Shown one piece after another: positions 24,199 through 33,567 of a stretch of DNA of 64,000 nt. Each line of letters starts with the position of its first letter. The first letter of the stretch is position 1. The notes under the pieces were generated by a model that ran no database searches, was not told where the DNA came from, and worked only from the letters and a program-made list of their open reading frames with translations. This DNA comes from Cohnella sp. OV330. Its GTDB lineage: Bacteria > Bacillota > Bacilli > Paenibacillales > Paenibacillaceae. A program made the position numbers and the translations under genes. Location of the stretch: assembly GCF_900112065.1 (NCBI RefSeq), contig NZ_FOKE01000011.1, positions 238,917 through 302,916 of the forward strand. The letters are read 5' to 3'.

Positions 24199-25263
24199 TT
24201 AGTACTTGAACCGCATACGCAGTAGATTGCGGATGCCAAGCGCGCTCAGCGCGCAGCCCAGCACGAAGCCGATATCGTAACCGAACTGATCGCCGGCGCT
24301 GAGTCTGAACAGCTCCGTACCGAGCATGCCCGCCACCATGGACGCGCAGATGACGAAGCCGTACCGCAGGACCGTCTCTCCTCTTTTGAAAACCATGAGC
24401 TTGCCGTTGTTCTCCGTCGGATTGCGACTGTACGCGAGCAGGCCCAACCCGGCGCTCACGATCGTAAGCCCAATCAGGAAAATCGCTTTGACCCACGTAA
24501 TCGCCAGGTACTGTGCCGAGGCATAACCAAAAAAGTTGAGCCATATACGGATACGGTCCCCCCACAGCATCGGCGAGTAAGAGTCGTAGCCGCCCTGTCG
24601 CGACATATAAATCCCGTGCGCCTGCAGGGAGGCGTCCAGCAGCTCGACGAACACGATCGGGAGCGCGGCCAGCACCCAGGTGAGGATCGTCTGGGAGGCG
24701 ACGCTGCCTGTCACCGTGCCGATGAAGAGCGCGCAGGAATAACCGGCCAGCACGACGAGCAGCGAATAGCCGAATTGAACGGCGAAGTAGTCCGCGCGAA
24801 AATAATGCGAAGCTGGCGAGGCCGCCATTACGACGGCGTCGATGAGCGTATTCAGCAGCAGCGATCCTCCAAACAGCGAAGCGCCGAGCAGCCATTTGGC
24901 GGCAAAGATGCGTCCGCGCGAGTAAGGTAGCGAGAACAACAGCTCTTGCGAGCCATTGCGCCGCTCGACGCCGATCTGTACGAGCGCCAGTACGAACGCC
25001 GCCAGTAAAAGCCACAACCGGCCGGCGACTTCATGATTGCCGTTATCGTATACGTATCGGTACAGATCGCCGTGAGCGGAGGCGTTCCTCTGAAAACGAC
25101 CAATCATACCCGCGCTCTGTTCGCTCCACAGCCACTCGTTCATGCGCGGCAGCCCCAGCGTCAGAAAGTGCACGATCGGCACCGCGAAAATGAACAGACG
25201 CGCTTGCGCGTATTCTCTGCCGAGCAGCGGTCGCATGCCGTACCACAAAGACTTAGTTCGCAT
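24199..25263 (-). CDS. ABC-2-type transporter permease
   Basis: This 354-aa integral membrane protein has about six to seven hydrophobic segments (for example LFIFAVPIVHFL, LWLLLAAFVLALVQIGV, TILTWVLAALPIVFVELL, AIFLIGLTIVSAGLGLLAY). The motif FSLPYSRGRIFAAKWLLG is typical of ABC-2 permeases of the YtrC/YtrD or bacitracin-export type. It overlaps the ATPase gene by 11 bp, so the two proteins are coupled and form the transporter. The substrate cannot be read from sequence. Confidence 0.85.
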   Translation of the reverse strand: MRTKSLWYGMRPLLGREYAQARLFIFAVPIVHFLTLGLPRMNEWLWSEQSAGMIGRFQRNASAHGDLYRYVYDNGNHEVAGRLWLLLAAFVLALVQIGVERRNGSQELLFSLPYSRGRIFAAKWLLGASLFGGSLLLNTLIDAVVMAASPASHYFRADYFAVQFGYSLLVVLAGYSCALFIGTVTGSVASQTILTWVLAALPIVFVELLDASLQAHGIYMSRQGGYDSYSPMLWGDRIRIWLNFFGYASAQYLAITWVKAIFLIGLTIVSAGLGLLAYSRNPTENNGKLMVFKRGETVLRYGFVICASMVAGMLGTELFRLSAGDQFGYDIGFVLGCALSALGIRNLLRMRFKY

Positions 25264-26137
25264 ACGTCTCGCCTCCCAGCTTCCAAACGTACAGATCCTC
25301 CAGCCGGACGGGCAGGGGTTCGACCAGCAGCGGATTCATCGACTCGAGCTCCGCCGCCGCCGTGCTCCCGGAGGCGACGTTCAGCAGCAGCGTGTAGACG
25401 CGTCCGATATGATCGAGCACCCGGACGTCGGCGGAATTCAGCCATGCTGCCGGCGCATCTCCTTGGAAAACGACTTGAAGCTTCGATACAATGCCTTCGG
25501 CAGCGCTCTCGGATGCATGCGTCTCGACGGTGCCCGATCGCAGGATCCATATCGCATCCGTCATCCGTTCAAGCTCCTCCAGCAGATGCGAGGAAACGAC
25601 GAGGGACATGCCGTCCGCGGCAGCTTCCATCAGCAGGGTCAGCACCTGCTTTTTGGCGATCGGATCGATCCCGTTGGTCGGTTCATCCAGAAGCACGAGC
25701 CTCGCGCGCGTCGACAGGCCGAGTGCCGTGCTGAACATCATCCGCATCCCTTTCGAGAAATGACGAATGTTGCGGTCGAGCGGCAGGCCAAACCGGTTCA
25801 TCGTATCCTTGAAATAGACGGGATCGAAGCGCGGATAGATCTGACCGAACATATAGGCGGCTCCCCAGCCCGTATAGCCGTACCATGCCTCCGGGGTGTC
25901 CGGGATGAACACCAGCTCGCGCTTCGCTTCCGGCTCCCGATGGATTGACCGGTCCTCGAACAACACTTCGCCGCCATCCGGGTCGAGGATGCCCGACATG
26001 ATTTTAAGAAGCGTCGTCTTGCCTGCGCCGTTCCGTCCGATCAAGCCGGCCACCTTGCCCGCCTCCAGCTCGAAGCCCACCTCCGTCAACACGGGCTTGC
26101 CGTCAATCCTTTTGCTTAGATGGCGCGCCTTCAGCAT
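25253..26137 (-). CDS. ABC transporter ATP-binding protein (YtrB-like)
   Basis: The product is 294 aa with Walker A GRNGAGKTT (about 35-43), Q-loop, variant signature FSKGMRMM, Walker B LVLLDEPTNGID and the H-loop in VVSSHLLEEL. The C-terminal 80 residues form an extra domain, as in regulators of antibiotic export. ATG at 26137 lies within the end of the GntR gene (35-bp overlap), preceded by GGGGAGGG. The GntR-ATPase-permease order resembles ytr/bce-like operons that respond to cell-wall antibiotics; the actual substrate is unknown. Confidence 0.9.
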   Translation of the reverse strand: MLKARHLSKRIDGKPVLTEVGFELEAGKVAGLIGRNGAGKTTLLKIMSGILDPDGGEVLFEDRSIHREPEAKRELVFIPDTPEAWYGYTGWGAAYMFGQIYPRFDPVYFKDTMNRFGLPLDRNIRHFSKGMRMMFSTALGLSTRARLVLLDEPTNGIDPIAKKQVLTLLMEAAADGMSLVVSSHLLEELERMTDAIWILRSGTVETHASESAAEGIVSKLQVVFQGDAPAAWLNSADVRVLDHIGRVYTLLLNVASGSTAAAELESMNPLLVEPLPVRLEDLYVWKLGGETYAN

Positions 26138-26528
26138 CGGATTCCCTCCCCTTGCCGTATTCCTTGATTTCTTCCTGCAGCCAAGCGAGCAGCTTGTCGC
26201 TATCGACGCCCAAGTGGTGAGCCTCGACCGCGATCCGGCGCAGTTCGTCCCTTAGACGCAGCAGCCGCTCCCGCTCCATGCCAGGCTCCTCCGCGGCCTT
26301 CGTCACGAATGCGCCTTTTCCCCGCAGCGACACGATGACCCCTTGTCGCTCGAGCTCTTGGTACGACTTGGCCACCGTATTGTGGTTGACGAGCAGCGTC
26401 GCCGACAGCTCCCGTACCGAGGGGATCCGATCGCCTTCCGCCAGCCCTCCCTTCGCGATCAGCGCTTTGAAGTTCTGCACGATCTGCTCGTAGATCGGCG
26501 TCGGACTCCTCTCATCGATTCGTATCAT
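26103..26528 (-). CDS. GntR-family repressor, YtrA type
   Basis: The product is 141 aa: an N-terminal winged helix-turn-helix (SPTPIYEQIVQNFKALIAKG to LRGKGAFVTKA, about 9-80) and a short helical dimerisation tail, the layout of the YtrA subfamily. It is the first gene of the ABC operon. An inverted repeat overlapping the promoter (26554-26578) is the likely operator, so it probably represses its own operon until a cell-wall ligand or signal appears. Confidence 0.9.
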   Translation of the reverse strand: MIRIDERSPTPIYEQIVQNFKALIAKGGLAEGDRIPSVRELSATLLVNHNTVAKSYQELERQGVIVSLRGKGAFVTKAAEEPGMERERLLRLRDELRRIAVEAHHLGVDSDKLLAWLQEEIKEYGKGRESDAEGAPSKQKD

Positions 26529-26553
26529 AAGGCAAGCGGGTCAGCTCCTTTTA

Positions 26554-26607
26554 TGTGTACCACTTTAACTAGTACACATTATACAATTTAAGGGATTCCC
26601 ATGTAAA
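26554..26607 (-). promoter_or_regulatory. Promoter and GntR operator of the GntR-ABC operon
   Basis: On the minus strand TTTACA (26607-26602), an 18-bp spacer and a perfect TATAAT (26583-26578) form the promoter. Directly downstream, TGTGTAC-N11-GTACACA (26554-26578) is a perfect inverted repeat with the symmetry of YtrA-type operators, sitting at the transcription start. Confidence 0.8.
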
Positions 26608-26621
26608 CCATTTTTCGGAAA

Positions 26622-26653
26622 TAAAAAAGCTCCCCCGCCGATCCGCGAGGGAG
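26622..26653 (-). terminator. Intrinsic terminator of purA
   Basis: A 9-bp GC-rich stem (26630-26638 with 26645-26653) is followed on the minus strand by TTTTTTAT. Confidence 0.85.
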
Positions 26654-26703
26654 GGCAAGAGAGCTTGAGATAATCTAAGGTCTATGGGTAGCTATGCTTT
26701 CGA

Positions 26704-27990
26704 TTAAGCGTAGATCTCCGTAACTTGGTTCGTCTGCTCGCGGTTGCGGCCGACGGAGAAGATCGCGATCGGGATGCCGGTCAGCTCGGAGACGCGCTGC
26801 ACGTAGCGGCGGGTGTTCTCCGGCAGATCGTCCAGCGTCTTGGCGCCGGTGATGTCTTCGCTCCAACCCGGAAGTTCCTCGTAGACGGCTTCGCACTCGG
26901 CGAGCATCTTGAGGTTGGCCGGATAGTGCTCGATGAGCTCGCCGCGATAGTTGTAGGCGGTGCAGATCTTCACCGTCTCAAGCCCGCTCAGGACGTCGAG
27001 CGAGTTGAGCGACAGGCCCGTGATGCCGCTCACGCGGCGGGCATGACGGACGACGACGCTGTCGAACCAGCCGACGCGGCGCGGACGGCCCGTGACGGTG
27101 CCGTATTCGTGGCCTTTGTCGCGAATCCAGTTGCCGAGATCGTCATGCAGCTCGGTCGGGAACGGACCGTCGCCGACGCGCGTCGTATAGGCCTTGGCCA
27201 CGCCGATGACTTGCTGGATCTTGGACGGGCCGACGCCCGAGCCGATGCAGACGCCGCCCGCGGATGGATTCGAGCTCGTCACGAACGGATACGTGCCTTG
27301 GTCGATGTCGAGCATGACGCCCTGAGCGCCCTCGAACAGCACCTTTTGGCCGGCGTCGATCGCGTCGTTCAAGACGACGGACGTGTCGGTCACGAGCGGG
27401 CGCAGCTCTTCGGCGAGCTTCAGATACGTAGAGATGATCTCGTCGGCGTCCAGCTTGTCGCCGCCGTACATTTGCTCGATGACTTGGTTCTTCTCCGCTA
27501 CGAGACGGCGCGTCTTGAGCGTGAACTCTTCGGCATCCATCAGGTCGGCGATGCGAATGCCGTTGCGGGCGGCCTTGTCCATGTAGCAAGGTCCGATGCC
27601 CTTGCGCGTCGTGCCGATCTTGTTGTCGGCCTTGCGGTCCTCTTCGAGCGCATCGAGCACGAGGTGGTACGGCATGATGACGTGCGCGCGGTCGCTGATG
27701 CGCAGGTTGTCCGTGCTGAAGCCATTGTCGCGGATATATTGGAGTTCTTCCACCAACGCGGCCGGATTGATAACCATGCCGTTGCCGATGACGCATACTT
27801 TGTTTTCGTTAAAAATGCCGGAAGGAATCATAGTCAGCTTATACTTTTTGTTTTGAATGAGGATCGTATGTCCGGCATTGTTGCCCCCCTGATAGCGGGC
27901 GACGACGTCTGCCTTTTCCGCCAGGAAGTCCGTGATCTTGCCTTTGCCTTCGTCTCCCCACTGCGTTCCTACAACAACTACTGTAGACAA
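26704..27990 (-). CDS. purA: Adenylosuccinate synthetase
   Basis: PurA makes adenylosuccinate from IMP, Asp and GTP, the first committed step to AMP. The TTG start at 27990 (LSTVVVVGTQWGDEGKGKI) gives 428 aa, the normal length, and has GGAGGG at 7-nt spacing; a longer frame extends to 28134 but is not needed. Visible are the GTP-binding loop GDEGKGK, the catalytic His in NNAGHT, GTTRKGIGPCY, and the C-terminal LPENTRRYVQRV block. It is monocistronic, with promoter 28159-28187 and terminator 26622-26653. Confidence 0.97.
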   Translation of the reverse strand: MSTVVVVGTQWGDEGKGKITDFLAEKADVVARYQGGNNAGHTILIQNKKYKLTMIPSGIFNENKVCVIGNGMVINPAALVEELQYIRDNGFSTDNLRISDRAHVIMPYHLVLDALEEDRKADNKIGTTRKGIGPCYMDKAARNGIRIADLMDAEEFTLKTRRLVAEKNQVIEQMYGGDKLDADEIISTYLKLAEELRPLVTDTSVVLNDAIDAGQKVLFEGAQGVMLDIDQGTYPFVTSSNPSAGGVCIGSGVGPSKIQQVIGVAKAYTTRVGDGPFPTELHDDLGNWIRDKGHEYGTVTGRPRRVGWFDSVVVRHARRVSGITGLSLNSLDVLSGLETVKICTAYNYRGELIEHYPANLKMLAECEAVYEELPGWSEDITGAKTLDDLPENTRRYVQRVSELTGIPIAIFSVGRNREQTNQVTEIYA

Positions 27991-28158
27991 TGCAATCCCT
28001 CCATCCGGCGTATCGGCGCTTGGCCAGCCGGCATGATTAGTGCCGCCCGCACGGATGCGAGGATGCCGAGGGCGCCGACTTCGAGCGCACGCGACAACGC
28101 ACCGGGAAGAGTCCTCTCCCCCGATGGACGGCAAATGGCCGCTATCGCGGCATTGTCT

Positions 28159-28187
28159 AGTTTAGCAAGCTAAAGCGTTCAAGTCAA
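28159..28187 (-). promoter_or_regulatory. Sigma-A-type promoter of purA
   Basis: The minus strand has TTGACT (28187-28182), a 17-bp spacer and TAAACT (28164-28159). The 160-nt leader to the start codon shows no riboswitch I recognise. Confidence 0.7.
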
Positions 28188-28189
28188 AT

Positions 28190-28232
28190 AAAAAAACCGA
28201 ACGATCCGGATGGGGTACCCGTGATCGTTCGG
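28190..28232 (-). terminator. Intrinsic terminator of the dnaB operon
   Basis: A 10-bp stem (28197-28206 with 28223-28232) is followed on the minus strand by TTTTTTTA, directly downstream of dnaB. Confidence 0.9.
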
Positions 28233-28252
28233 AAATGTTCGGATTTTCGTCA

Positions 28253-29629
28253 TCAGGAAGCGCTGCCGACCATCGCTTCCCCGTGCGCCCGGTCCAGGCT
28301 GACGAACTTGTTGAAGTTCTTCAGGAAGACGAGCTCTACGGTACCGACGGGCCCGTTACGCTGCTTGGCGATGATGATCTCGATGATGTTCTTTTTCTCG
28401 GTATCGTGGTTGTAGTAGTCGTCCCGGTACAGGAACGCGACGATGTCGGCATCCTGCTCGATCGATCCCGATTCCCGAAGGTCGGACATCATCGGACGCT
28501 TGTCTTGCCGCTGCTCGACGCCCCGCGACAACTGCGACAGCGCGATGACCGGCACTTCGAGTTCCCGGGCGATCTGCTTGAGCGTACGCGAGATCTCGGA
28601 GACTTCCTGCTGCCGGTTCTCCCCGGCTTTGCCGCGGCCCTGGATGAGCTGCAGGTAGTCGATCAGGATCATGCCGAGCCCCTTTTCCTTCTTGAGACGG
28701 CGGCATTTGGCCCGAAGCTCCGCTACCGTAATGCCCGGCGTATCGTCGATATATACTTGCGCCTCGGACAGCGAGCCGATCGCCATCGAGAGTTTTTCCC
28801 AGTCGTCGCCTTCGAGGAAGCCGGTCCGCATTCGTCCCGCGTCCACGTTGGATTCCGCGCAGATCATACGCTGGACGAGCTGCGCGGCCGACATCTCGAG
28901 ACTGAAGATCGCGACCGTCTCCTGCGCGCGCACCGCCACGTTCTGGGCGATGTTGAGCGCGAAGGCGGTCTTGCCGACCGAAGGACGGGCGGCGACGATG
29001 ATCAAGTCGTTGCGTTGGAAGCCGGACGTCATCTTGTCCAGGTCGATGAATCCGCTCGGGATGCCCGTGGTGCCGCCCTTGTGGTTGAACAGGAATTCGA
29101 CCCGTTCGAACACGTCCATGAGCACGTCGCGGATGCTGATGAAGCCGTGCGCCGCGCGGCGGTTGGACAGCTCCATGATGCGCGCCTCGGCGTCGTTCAG
29201 CAGCGCCCCGACGTCGTCCTCTGAGGCGTAGCCGCTGGAGACGATCTGCGTCGCCGTGCGGATGAGCCGGCGAAGCATCGCCTTCTCCTCGACGATCTGC
29301 GCGTAGTAGTCCACGTTGGCTGCCGTCGGAACGGCGCTCGCCAGCTTGGCGAGATACGAGACGCTGCCGACTTCTTCCAGCTGGCCGCGGTCGCGCAATG
29401 TCGCGGTGATCGTGATGAGGTCCATCGGCTGATTGTCCTCGTTCAGGTCGACCATCGCCTCGAAGATCCGCTGATGCGCGACGCTATAGAAGTCCTCGGT
29501 GTTCAGCCGCTCCATCGCCGTGATGAGCGCTTCGGACTCGAGCAGGATCGCGCCGAGTACCGCCTGCTCCGCTTCGAGGTTCTGAGGCGGTACGCGATCG
29601 AACGTCAGTTGATCGCCCCGTTCGCTCAT
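28253..29629 (-). CDS. dnaB: Replicative DNA helicase (DnaB family)
   Basis: The product is 458 aa (called DnaC in B. subtilis). The N-terminal DnaB domain (PPQNLEAEQAVLGAILLE) binds primase. The RecA-like C-terminal domain has Walker A ARPSVGKTAFALN (about 210), Walker B LGMILIDYLQLI and the arginine-finger region RQQEVSEISRTLK. It is the hexameric helicase of the replisome. It follows rplI by 4 bp and ends the gdpP-rplI-dnaB transcript. Confidence 0.97.
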   Translation of the reverse strand: MSERGDQLTFDRVPPQNLEAEQAVLGAILLESEALITAMERLNTEDFYSVAHQRIFEAMVDLNEDNQPMDLITITATLRDRGQLEEVGSVSYLAKLASAVPTAANVDYYAQIVEEKAMLRRLIRTATQIVSSGYASEDDVGALLNDAEARIMELSNRRAAHGFISIRDVLMDVFERVEFLFNHKGGTTGIPSGFIDLDKMTSGFQRNDLIIVAARPSVGKTAFALNIAQNVAVRAQETVAIFSLEMSAAQLVQRMICAESNVDAGRMRTGFLEGDDWEKLSMAIGSLSEAQVYIDDTPGITVAELRAKCRRLKKEKGLGMILIDYLQLIQGRGKAGENRQQEVSEISRTLKQIARELEVPVIALSQLSRGVEQRQDKRPMMSDLRESGSIEQDADIVAFLYRDDYYNHDTEKKNIIEIIIAKQRNGPVGTVELVFLKNFNKFVSLDRAHGEAMVGSAS

Positions 29630-29633
29630 GCCG

Positions 29634-30077
29634 TCACTCCTCCGAGACCTGCACGTTCAGCGTACCCTTGACGTCCGGGTACAGCTTGAGCGGCACCTGG
29701 GTGACGCCGAGCGTGCGGATCGGGTCGTCGAGCTCGATCTTGCGCTTGTCGATCGTGATCTTCTGCTTCTCGAGCGCTTCGGCGATCTGCTTGCTCGTGA
29801 TGGCGCCGAACAGGCGTCCGCCTTCGCCGGCCTTCGCCTTGATGACGACGGTCATCTCGCCGAGCTTGGCCGCGAGCGCCTTCGCGTCTTCCTTCTCCTG
29901 CATCTTTTTCTTGTCGACGGATGCCTGGATCTGATCGAGCGTCTTCTTGGCGCCGTCGGTCGCGATCTGCACGTAGCCCTTCGGCAGCAGGAAGTTGCGC
30001 GCATAGCCCTCCGATACTTCCTTGACCTGGCCCTTCTTGCCTTGACCCTTCACGTCCTGCAGGAATATTACCTTCAT
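29634..30077 (-). CDS. rplI: Large-subunit ribosomal protein bL9
   Basis: The product is 147 aa starting MKVIFLQDVKGQGKKGQVKEVSEGYARNFLLPKG, the classic bL9 N-terminal domain. A long helix and the C-terminal RNA-binding domain (IRTLGVTQVPLKLYPDVKG) follow. The start overlaps the gdpP stop by 4 bp. Confidence 0.97.
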   Translation of the reverse strand: MKVIFLQDVKGQGKKGQVKEVSEGYARNFLLPKGYVQIATDGAKKTLDQIQASVDKKKMQEKEDAKALAAKLGEMTVVIKAKAGEGGRLFGAITSKQIAEALEKQKITIDKRKIELDDPIRTLGVTQVPLKLYPDVKGTLNVQVSEE

Positions 30078-32044
30078 TCGAAAAGACCCTCTTCCCCGTT
30101 AATATCATTGAGCACTTTTTTAAGCTTCGACTCGACCTCCTGGACGGTGCCCTGCACCTGGCAGGCTGCGTTCGTCAGATGGCCGCCTCCGCCGAGACGC
30201 TCCATGACGACCTGCACGTTCATCTGCCCGAGCGACCGTGCGCTGACGCCTACCGTGCCGTCCGGACGCTGGGCGATGACGAACGATGCTTTGATGCCCG
30301 TCATATTGAGCAGCGTATCCGCCGACTGTGCGATCAGCAGCTGCGGCACCGGCTTCGCCGGATCGGCGACCGCGATCGCGATATATTCCATATACGTCTC
30401 TGCGTTGCGGATGATCTCCGCTTTCTTGATGTATTCTTCCAGGTCTTCCTTGAGCATCTTCTGGATCAGCGCCGGATCGGCGCCGTTGCGGCGGAGGAAC
30501 GAAGCCGCCTCGAACGTCCGCGAGCCGGTTCGCATCGCGAAGCTCTTGGTATCGACCGTGATGCCGGCTAGCAGCGCCGTCGCTTCGCGCACGTCCAGCA
30601 CGACCCGTTCGTGGATGTACTGGAGGAGCTCGGTCACCAGCTCGCAGGTGGAGGAAGCGTACGGCTCCATGTAGACGAGCACCGCATCCTCGATGAATTC
30701 CTCGCTGCGCCTGTGGTGGTCGACGATGACGATCCGATCCGTCTGCTGGAGCAGCTTGGGCTCGGCGACCATCGACGCCCGGTGGGTGTCGACGACGACC
30801 GCCAGCGAACGCTTGCCGGTGAGCTGCGAAGCCTGCTCGGGCGTGATGAAGCGGCGGATCAGCTTCTCGTCTTCCTTGAGCATATGCATCATCCGCTGAA
30901 TCGCGGGATTCACGCCTTCGAGCACGATGAAGGCTTCCTTGCCGACGTGCTGCGCCGCCTTGAGCACTCCGATGGCCGCGCCGATCGAGTCCATATCGGG
31001 CATTCGGTGGCCCATAATGATGATATGGTCGCTCTCCTTCATGAGATCGCGCAGCGCATGCGAGATGACGCGCGCGCGCACGCGGGTGCGCTTCTCCACG
31101 GCGTTGCTCTTGCCGCCGTAGAAGCTCTGCCGCTGGCCGAACTTGACCACTGCCTGGTCGCCGCCGCGGCCTAGCGCGATATCGAGGCTGCCCTGCGCCA
31201 GCTGGCCGAGCTCCGCGATGTTTTCCGCGCCCGAGGCGAAGCCGATTGACAGCGTCATCGGCAGCTTCAGGTTCATCGTGATCTCGCGCACTTCGTCGAG
31301 TAGCTCGAACCTGGATTGCTCCAGCAGCTTGAGCGCAGCTTGGTTCGCGATGACCATATATTTGTCCGACGACAGCCGTCGCAGGAACAAGCCGTACTTT
31401 TGCGCCCACTCGTTGATCTCGCCCGTCACTTTGGACAGCATGAGCGCCCGCTGCTGTTCGTCCATGCCCTGGGCGACTTCTTCGAGATTGTCCATCATCA
31501 CGATGCCGATGGCGAGCTTCTCGTCCTCGTACCGCTTCGAGAGCGTCCAGTGATCGGTCACGTCCGTGACGAACAGCATGCGCTCCGTCGGGCGGAACAA
31601 GAGCTCAAACACCCGGCCGTTCAGCGTCGTCTCCCAGCGGCCCAGCGTCTTATCCTTTTCCTTCGCTTGCTGGATGCCGGGGAACAGCTCCGACAGCGGC
31701 GCGCCGACGGCGGACGTTCGCTCCATGATGCTAGATATAAATCCGTTGTGCCATTCGACCTCGCGGTCTTCGTTATAGAGAATGATACCGAAAGGCAAGC
31801 CGCCGACGACTTCGGTGCCGACGCCTCGGATGCGGGAGGACAGCGTCAGCACGTAGTCGTTCCATTCCTTGCGAAAGGCCCGCTCGGCAAACAGCGAGAA
31901 GACGCCGACGGCGCCCCCCGCCACCAAGGCGACGATCCCTAGCGGCCAATAGAACCAAGTAAGCGCGGCCGTGAGCAAGAAGATGAGAGCGAGCGCCCAG
32001 ACATTGTGCATGCCGTGCCACCGCTGAACGAGAAATTTGGGCAT
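30074..32044 (-). CDS. gdpP: c-di-AMP phosphodiesterase GdpP (YybT)
   Basis: The product is 656 aa. Two N-terminal membrane helices (about 12-50) are followed by a degenerate PAS domain, a degenerate GGDEF domain (around LSSDKYMVIAN) and a catalytic DHH/DHHA1 module with GHRMPDMDSIGAAIG, VVVDTHRAS, IVDHHRRSEE and a C-terminal GGGGHLTNAA. It degrades c-di-AMP, which controls K+ uptake and wall homeostasis. It is coupled to rplI and preceded by the DUF2232 gene in the standard Bacillales order. Confidence 0.95.
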   Translation of the reverse strand: MPKFLVQRWHGMHNVWALALIFLLTAALTWFYWPLGIVALVAGGAVGVFSLFAERAFRKEWNDYVLTLSSRIRGVGTEVVGGLPFGIILYNEDREVEWHNGFISSIMERTSAVGAPLSELFPGIQQAKEKDKTLGRWETTLNGRVFELLFRPTERMLFVTDVTDHWTLSKRYEDEKLAIGIVMMDNLEEVAQGMDEQQRALMLSKVTGEINEWAQKYGLFLRRLSSDKYMVIANQAALKLLEQSRFELLDEVREITMNLKLPMTLSIGFASGAENIAELGQLAQGSLDIALGRGGDQAVVKFGQRQSFYGGKSNAVEKRTRVRARVISHALRDLMKESDHIIIMGHRMPDMDSIGAAIGVLKAAQHVGKEAFIVLEGVNPAIQRMMHMLKEDEKLIRRFITPEQASQLTGKRSLAVVVDTHRASMVAEPKLLQQTDRIVIVDHHRRSEEFIEDAVLVYMEPYASSTCELVTELLQYIHERVVLDVREATALLAGITVDTKSFAMRTGSRTFEAASFLRRNGADPALIQKMLKEDLEEYIKKAEIIRNAETYMEYIAIAVADPAKPVPQLLIAQSADTLLNMTGIKASFVIAQRPDGTVGVSARSLGQMNVQVVMERLGGGGHLTNAACQVQGTVQEVESKLKKVLNDINGEEGLFE

Positions 32045-32059
32045 TGTGGCTTCGCTCCC

Positions 32060-32965
32060 CTACTTCTTGTCAAAATAACGGCGCAGCGGAAACGCCGTAT
32101 CCAGCAGACCGATCAAATACAACGGTTGAACGAGAAACAGCGGGATCGCGATCAGAACGGGCACGACGTTCGACCACTTCTTCTGATGCGCCAGGTAAAA
32201 GAAGAATGCGAGCGCTTGGATGCGGAACAAGAAGTCCAGCACGGGCACGGCATTGTCCGACGCCACCGCCCAGAAGTTGGAGCTGTTCGCGGGCATGGTA
32301 AACTGGATGATCCAGACAATCACGTACAGCAGCACCGTACTCTTGGGCAGCATCCAGCTGCGCATCGGCGTCAGCGCGGGCACGACGATGCCTGACCAAG
32401 CGAGCACCTTGCGGGAGATACCGTGCGTAATGATTGCCAGCAAAAACGAGCAAAGCATGAGCAGCATCGGCAGCAGACGTACGACGGCCTCGCCGAACGC
32501 CTGCGCGGTACCTGTCCAGTCTCCCGTCAGCATTTCGCTGGCCTGGAGCTCTTGAATGCGCTCGTCCAGGAAGGAGGCGAGCTGCGCGGTGAAGTCGATG
32601 TCGTACTGGATCGAAAACAGCGTAAGCTCCGTCACCAGCTGCGCGAGCAGGATGATGAAGCCGACCGTGACGACGGTTTTAGCGGCGGTCCGCTTTTTGT
32701 ATAAATGCCCCATGACGATCGAAGGCACGAGAAAGAAAAATCCGAACGTTAGCGCCAGCGCCCCGGAGCTGCCGAGGATAAGGAAAGCCAGCACGGCGAT
32801 GCAAGCGATATGGACGGCAAACGAAACGGGCCGCAGCATCGTATAGAGCACGACCATCGGCGTCATCAACAGAAATATCGTAATACCGCTTAACGGGGTA
32901 GCGACGCTGAGCAGCATCAGCAGCGCCACGGCACTCCAGGCCAGTGACTTCAAGGCCGTGTTCAA
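32060..32965 (-). CDS. DUF2232/YybS-like membrane protein
   Basis: The product is 301 aa with about eight membrane helices, beginning from a TTG at 32965 preceded by GAGGTG. The YybS family lies directly upstream of gdpP in Bacillales, as here (15-bp gap). The fold resembles small transporter-like S components, but no substrate has been established that I know of. Confidence 0.85.
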   Translation of the reverse strand: MNTALKSLAWSAVALLMLLSVATPLSGITIFLLMTPMVVLYTMLRPVSFAVHIACIAVLAFLILGSSGALALTFGFFFLVPSIVMGHLYKKRTAAKTVVTVGFIILLAQLVTELTLFSIQYDIDFTAQLASFLDERIQELQASEMLTGDWTGTAQAFGEAVVRLLPMLLMLCSFLLAIITHGISRKVLAWSGIVVPALTPMRSWMLPKSTVLLYVIVWIIQFTMPANSSNFWAVASDNAVPVLDFLFRIQALAFFFYLAHQKKWSNVVPVLIAIPLFLVQPLYLIGLLDTAFPLRRYFDKK

Positions 32966-32972
32966 CGAGTTT

Positions 32973-33284
32973 TCACCTCTTGCGAATGTGTTCTTCCAGC
33001 GCCGAGAGGTCGCGGTACTGATCCTCCAGCTGATGTCCCTCCTGCTTCAGGCGGCTAAGCTTGTCTTCGACCGCCTTGTCGAGGTCGCGGTAGGAGATGC
33101 CCAGCCGGCGGCCAAGGATATACGCGCTCGCGATGAGCCCGGACAGACTGTCCGTGATGCGCGCGGTGCTGCCTTCCCACATGGCCTTGAACAGACGGGA
33201 TACCTGGTCCAGCACCTCGCTCTTAAGCCATTCGATAGACCGGGCTCTCCCGGCGACATCCAGATTCTGATCGATTGAAGACAA
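32973..33284 (-). CDS. MazG-like family protein
   Basis: A TTG start at 33284 with GGAGG at 8-nt spacing gives 103 aa; the longer frame to 33371 lacks a ribosome site. The product is all-helical, with the pattern WLKSEVLDQVSRLFKAMWEGSTARITDSLSGLIASAYILGRRLG seen in the small MazG-like family found next to yybS/gdpP in Paenibacillaceae. True MazG hydrolyses NTPs with an EExxE...D site. Only a partial set of acidic residues is visible here, so activity is uncertain. Confidence 0.75.
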   Translation of the reverse strand: MSSIDQNLDVAGRARSIEWLKSEVLDQVSRLFKAMWEGSTARITDSLSGLIASAYILGRRLGISYRDLDKAVEDKLSRLKQEGHQLEDQYRDLSALEEHIRKR

Positions 33285-33475
33285 GTCGTGTCCCTCCTCC
33301 GAAAAAATCCCTGTCTGACGGCTGCCGCGTGCGAATATCGCGCTAAAGCTGTATCCATCATTATAGCACATAAACTCGCCGCTCCCACAATGGCATTTGC
33401 TAGTCTAAGACGGCGCACATGCGGTCCCGGACCGCCGAATATTCCTTTCTTGCCAGGCTCTTGCCCTTCGCGAAA

Positions 33476-33508
33476 ATCAAAAAGCCGCACCGGTTCAACC
33501 GCCGGTGC
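33476..33508 (-). terminator. Intrinsic terminator of the exported amidohydrolase gene
   Basis: A 7-bp GC stem (33487-33493 with 33502-33508) followed on the minus strand by GGCTTTTTG. Confidence 0.8.
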
Positions 33509-33567
33509 AGCTATATTTGGATACCGCTCTGCAGGAGCGAAGTCGGACTCGCCGTGCGAGGCCTTCG

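Noticed and set aside
24092..25015. 307-aa minus-strand ORF covering the ABC permease
   Set aside because: Out-of-frame shadow; Arg/Ala-rich, and the permease frame has clear membrane helices.
26725..28173. 482-aa plus-strand ORF
   Set aside because: Antisense shadow of purA in GC-rich sequence.
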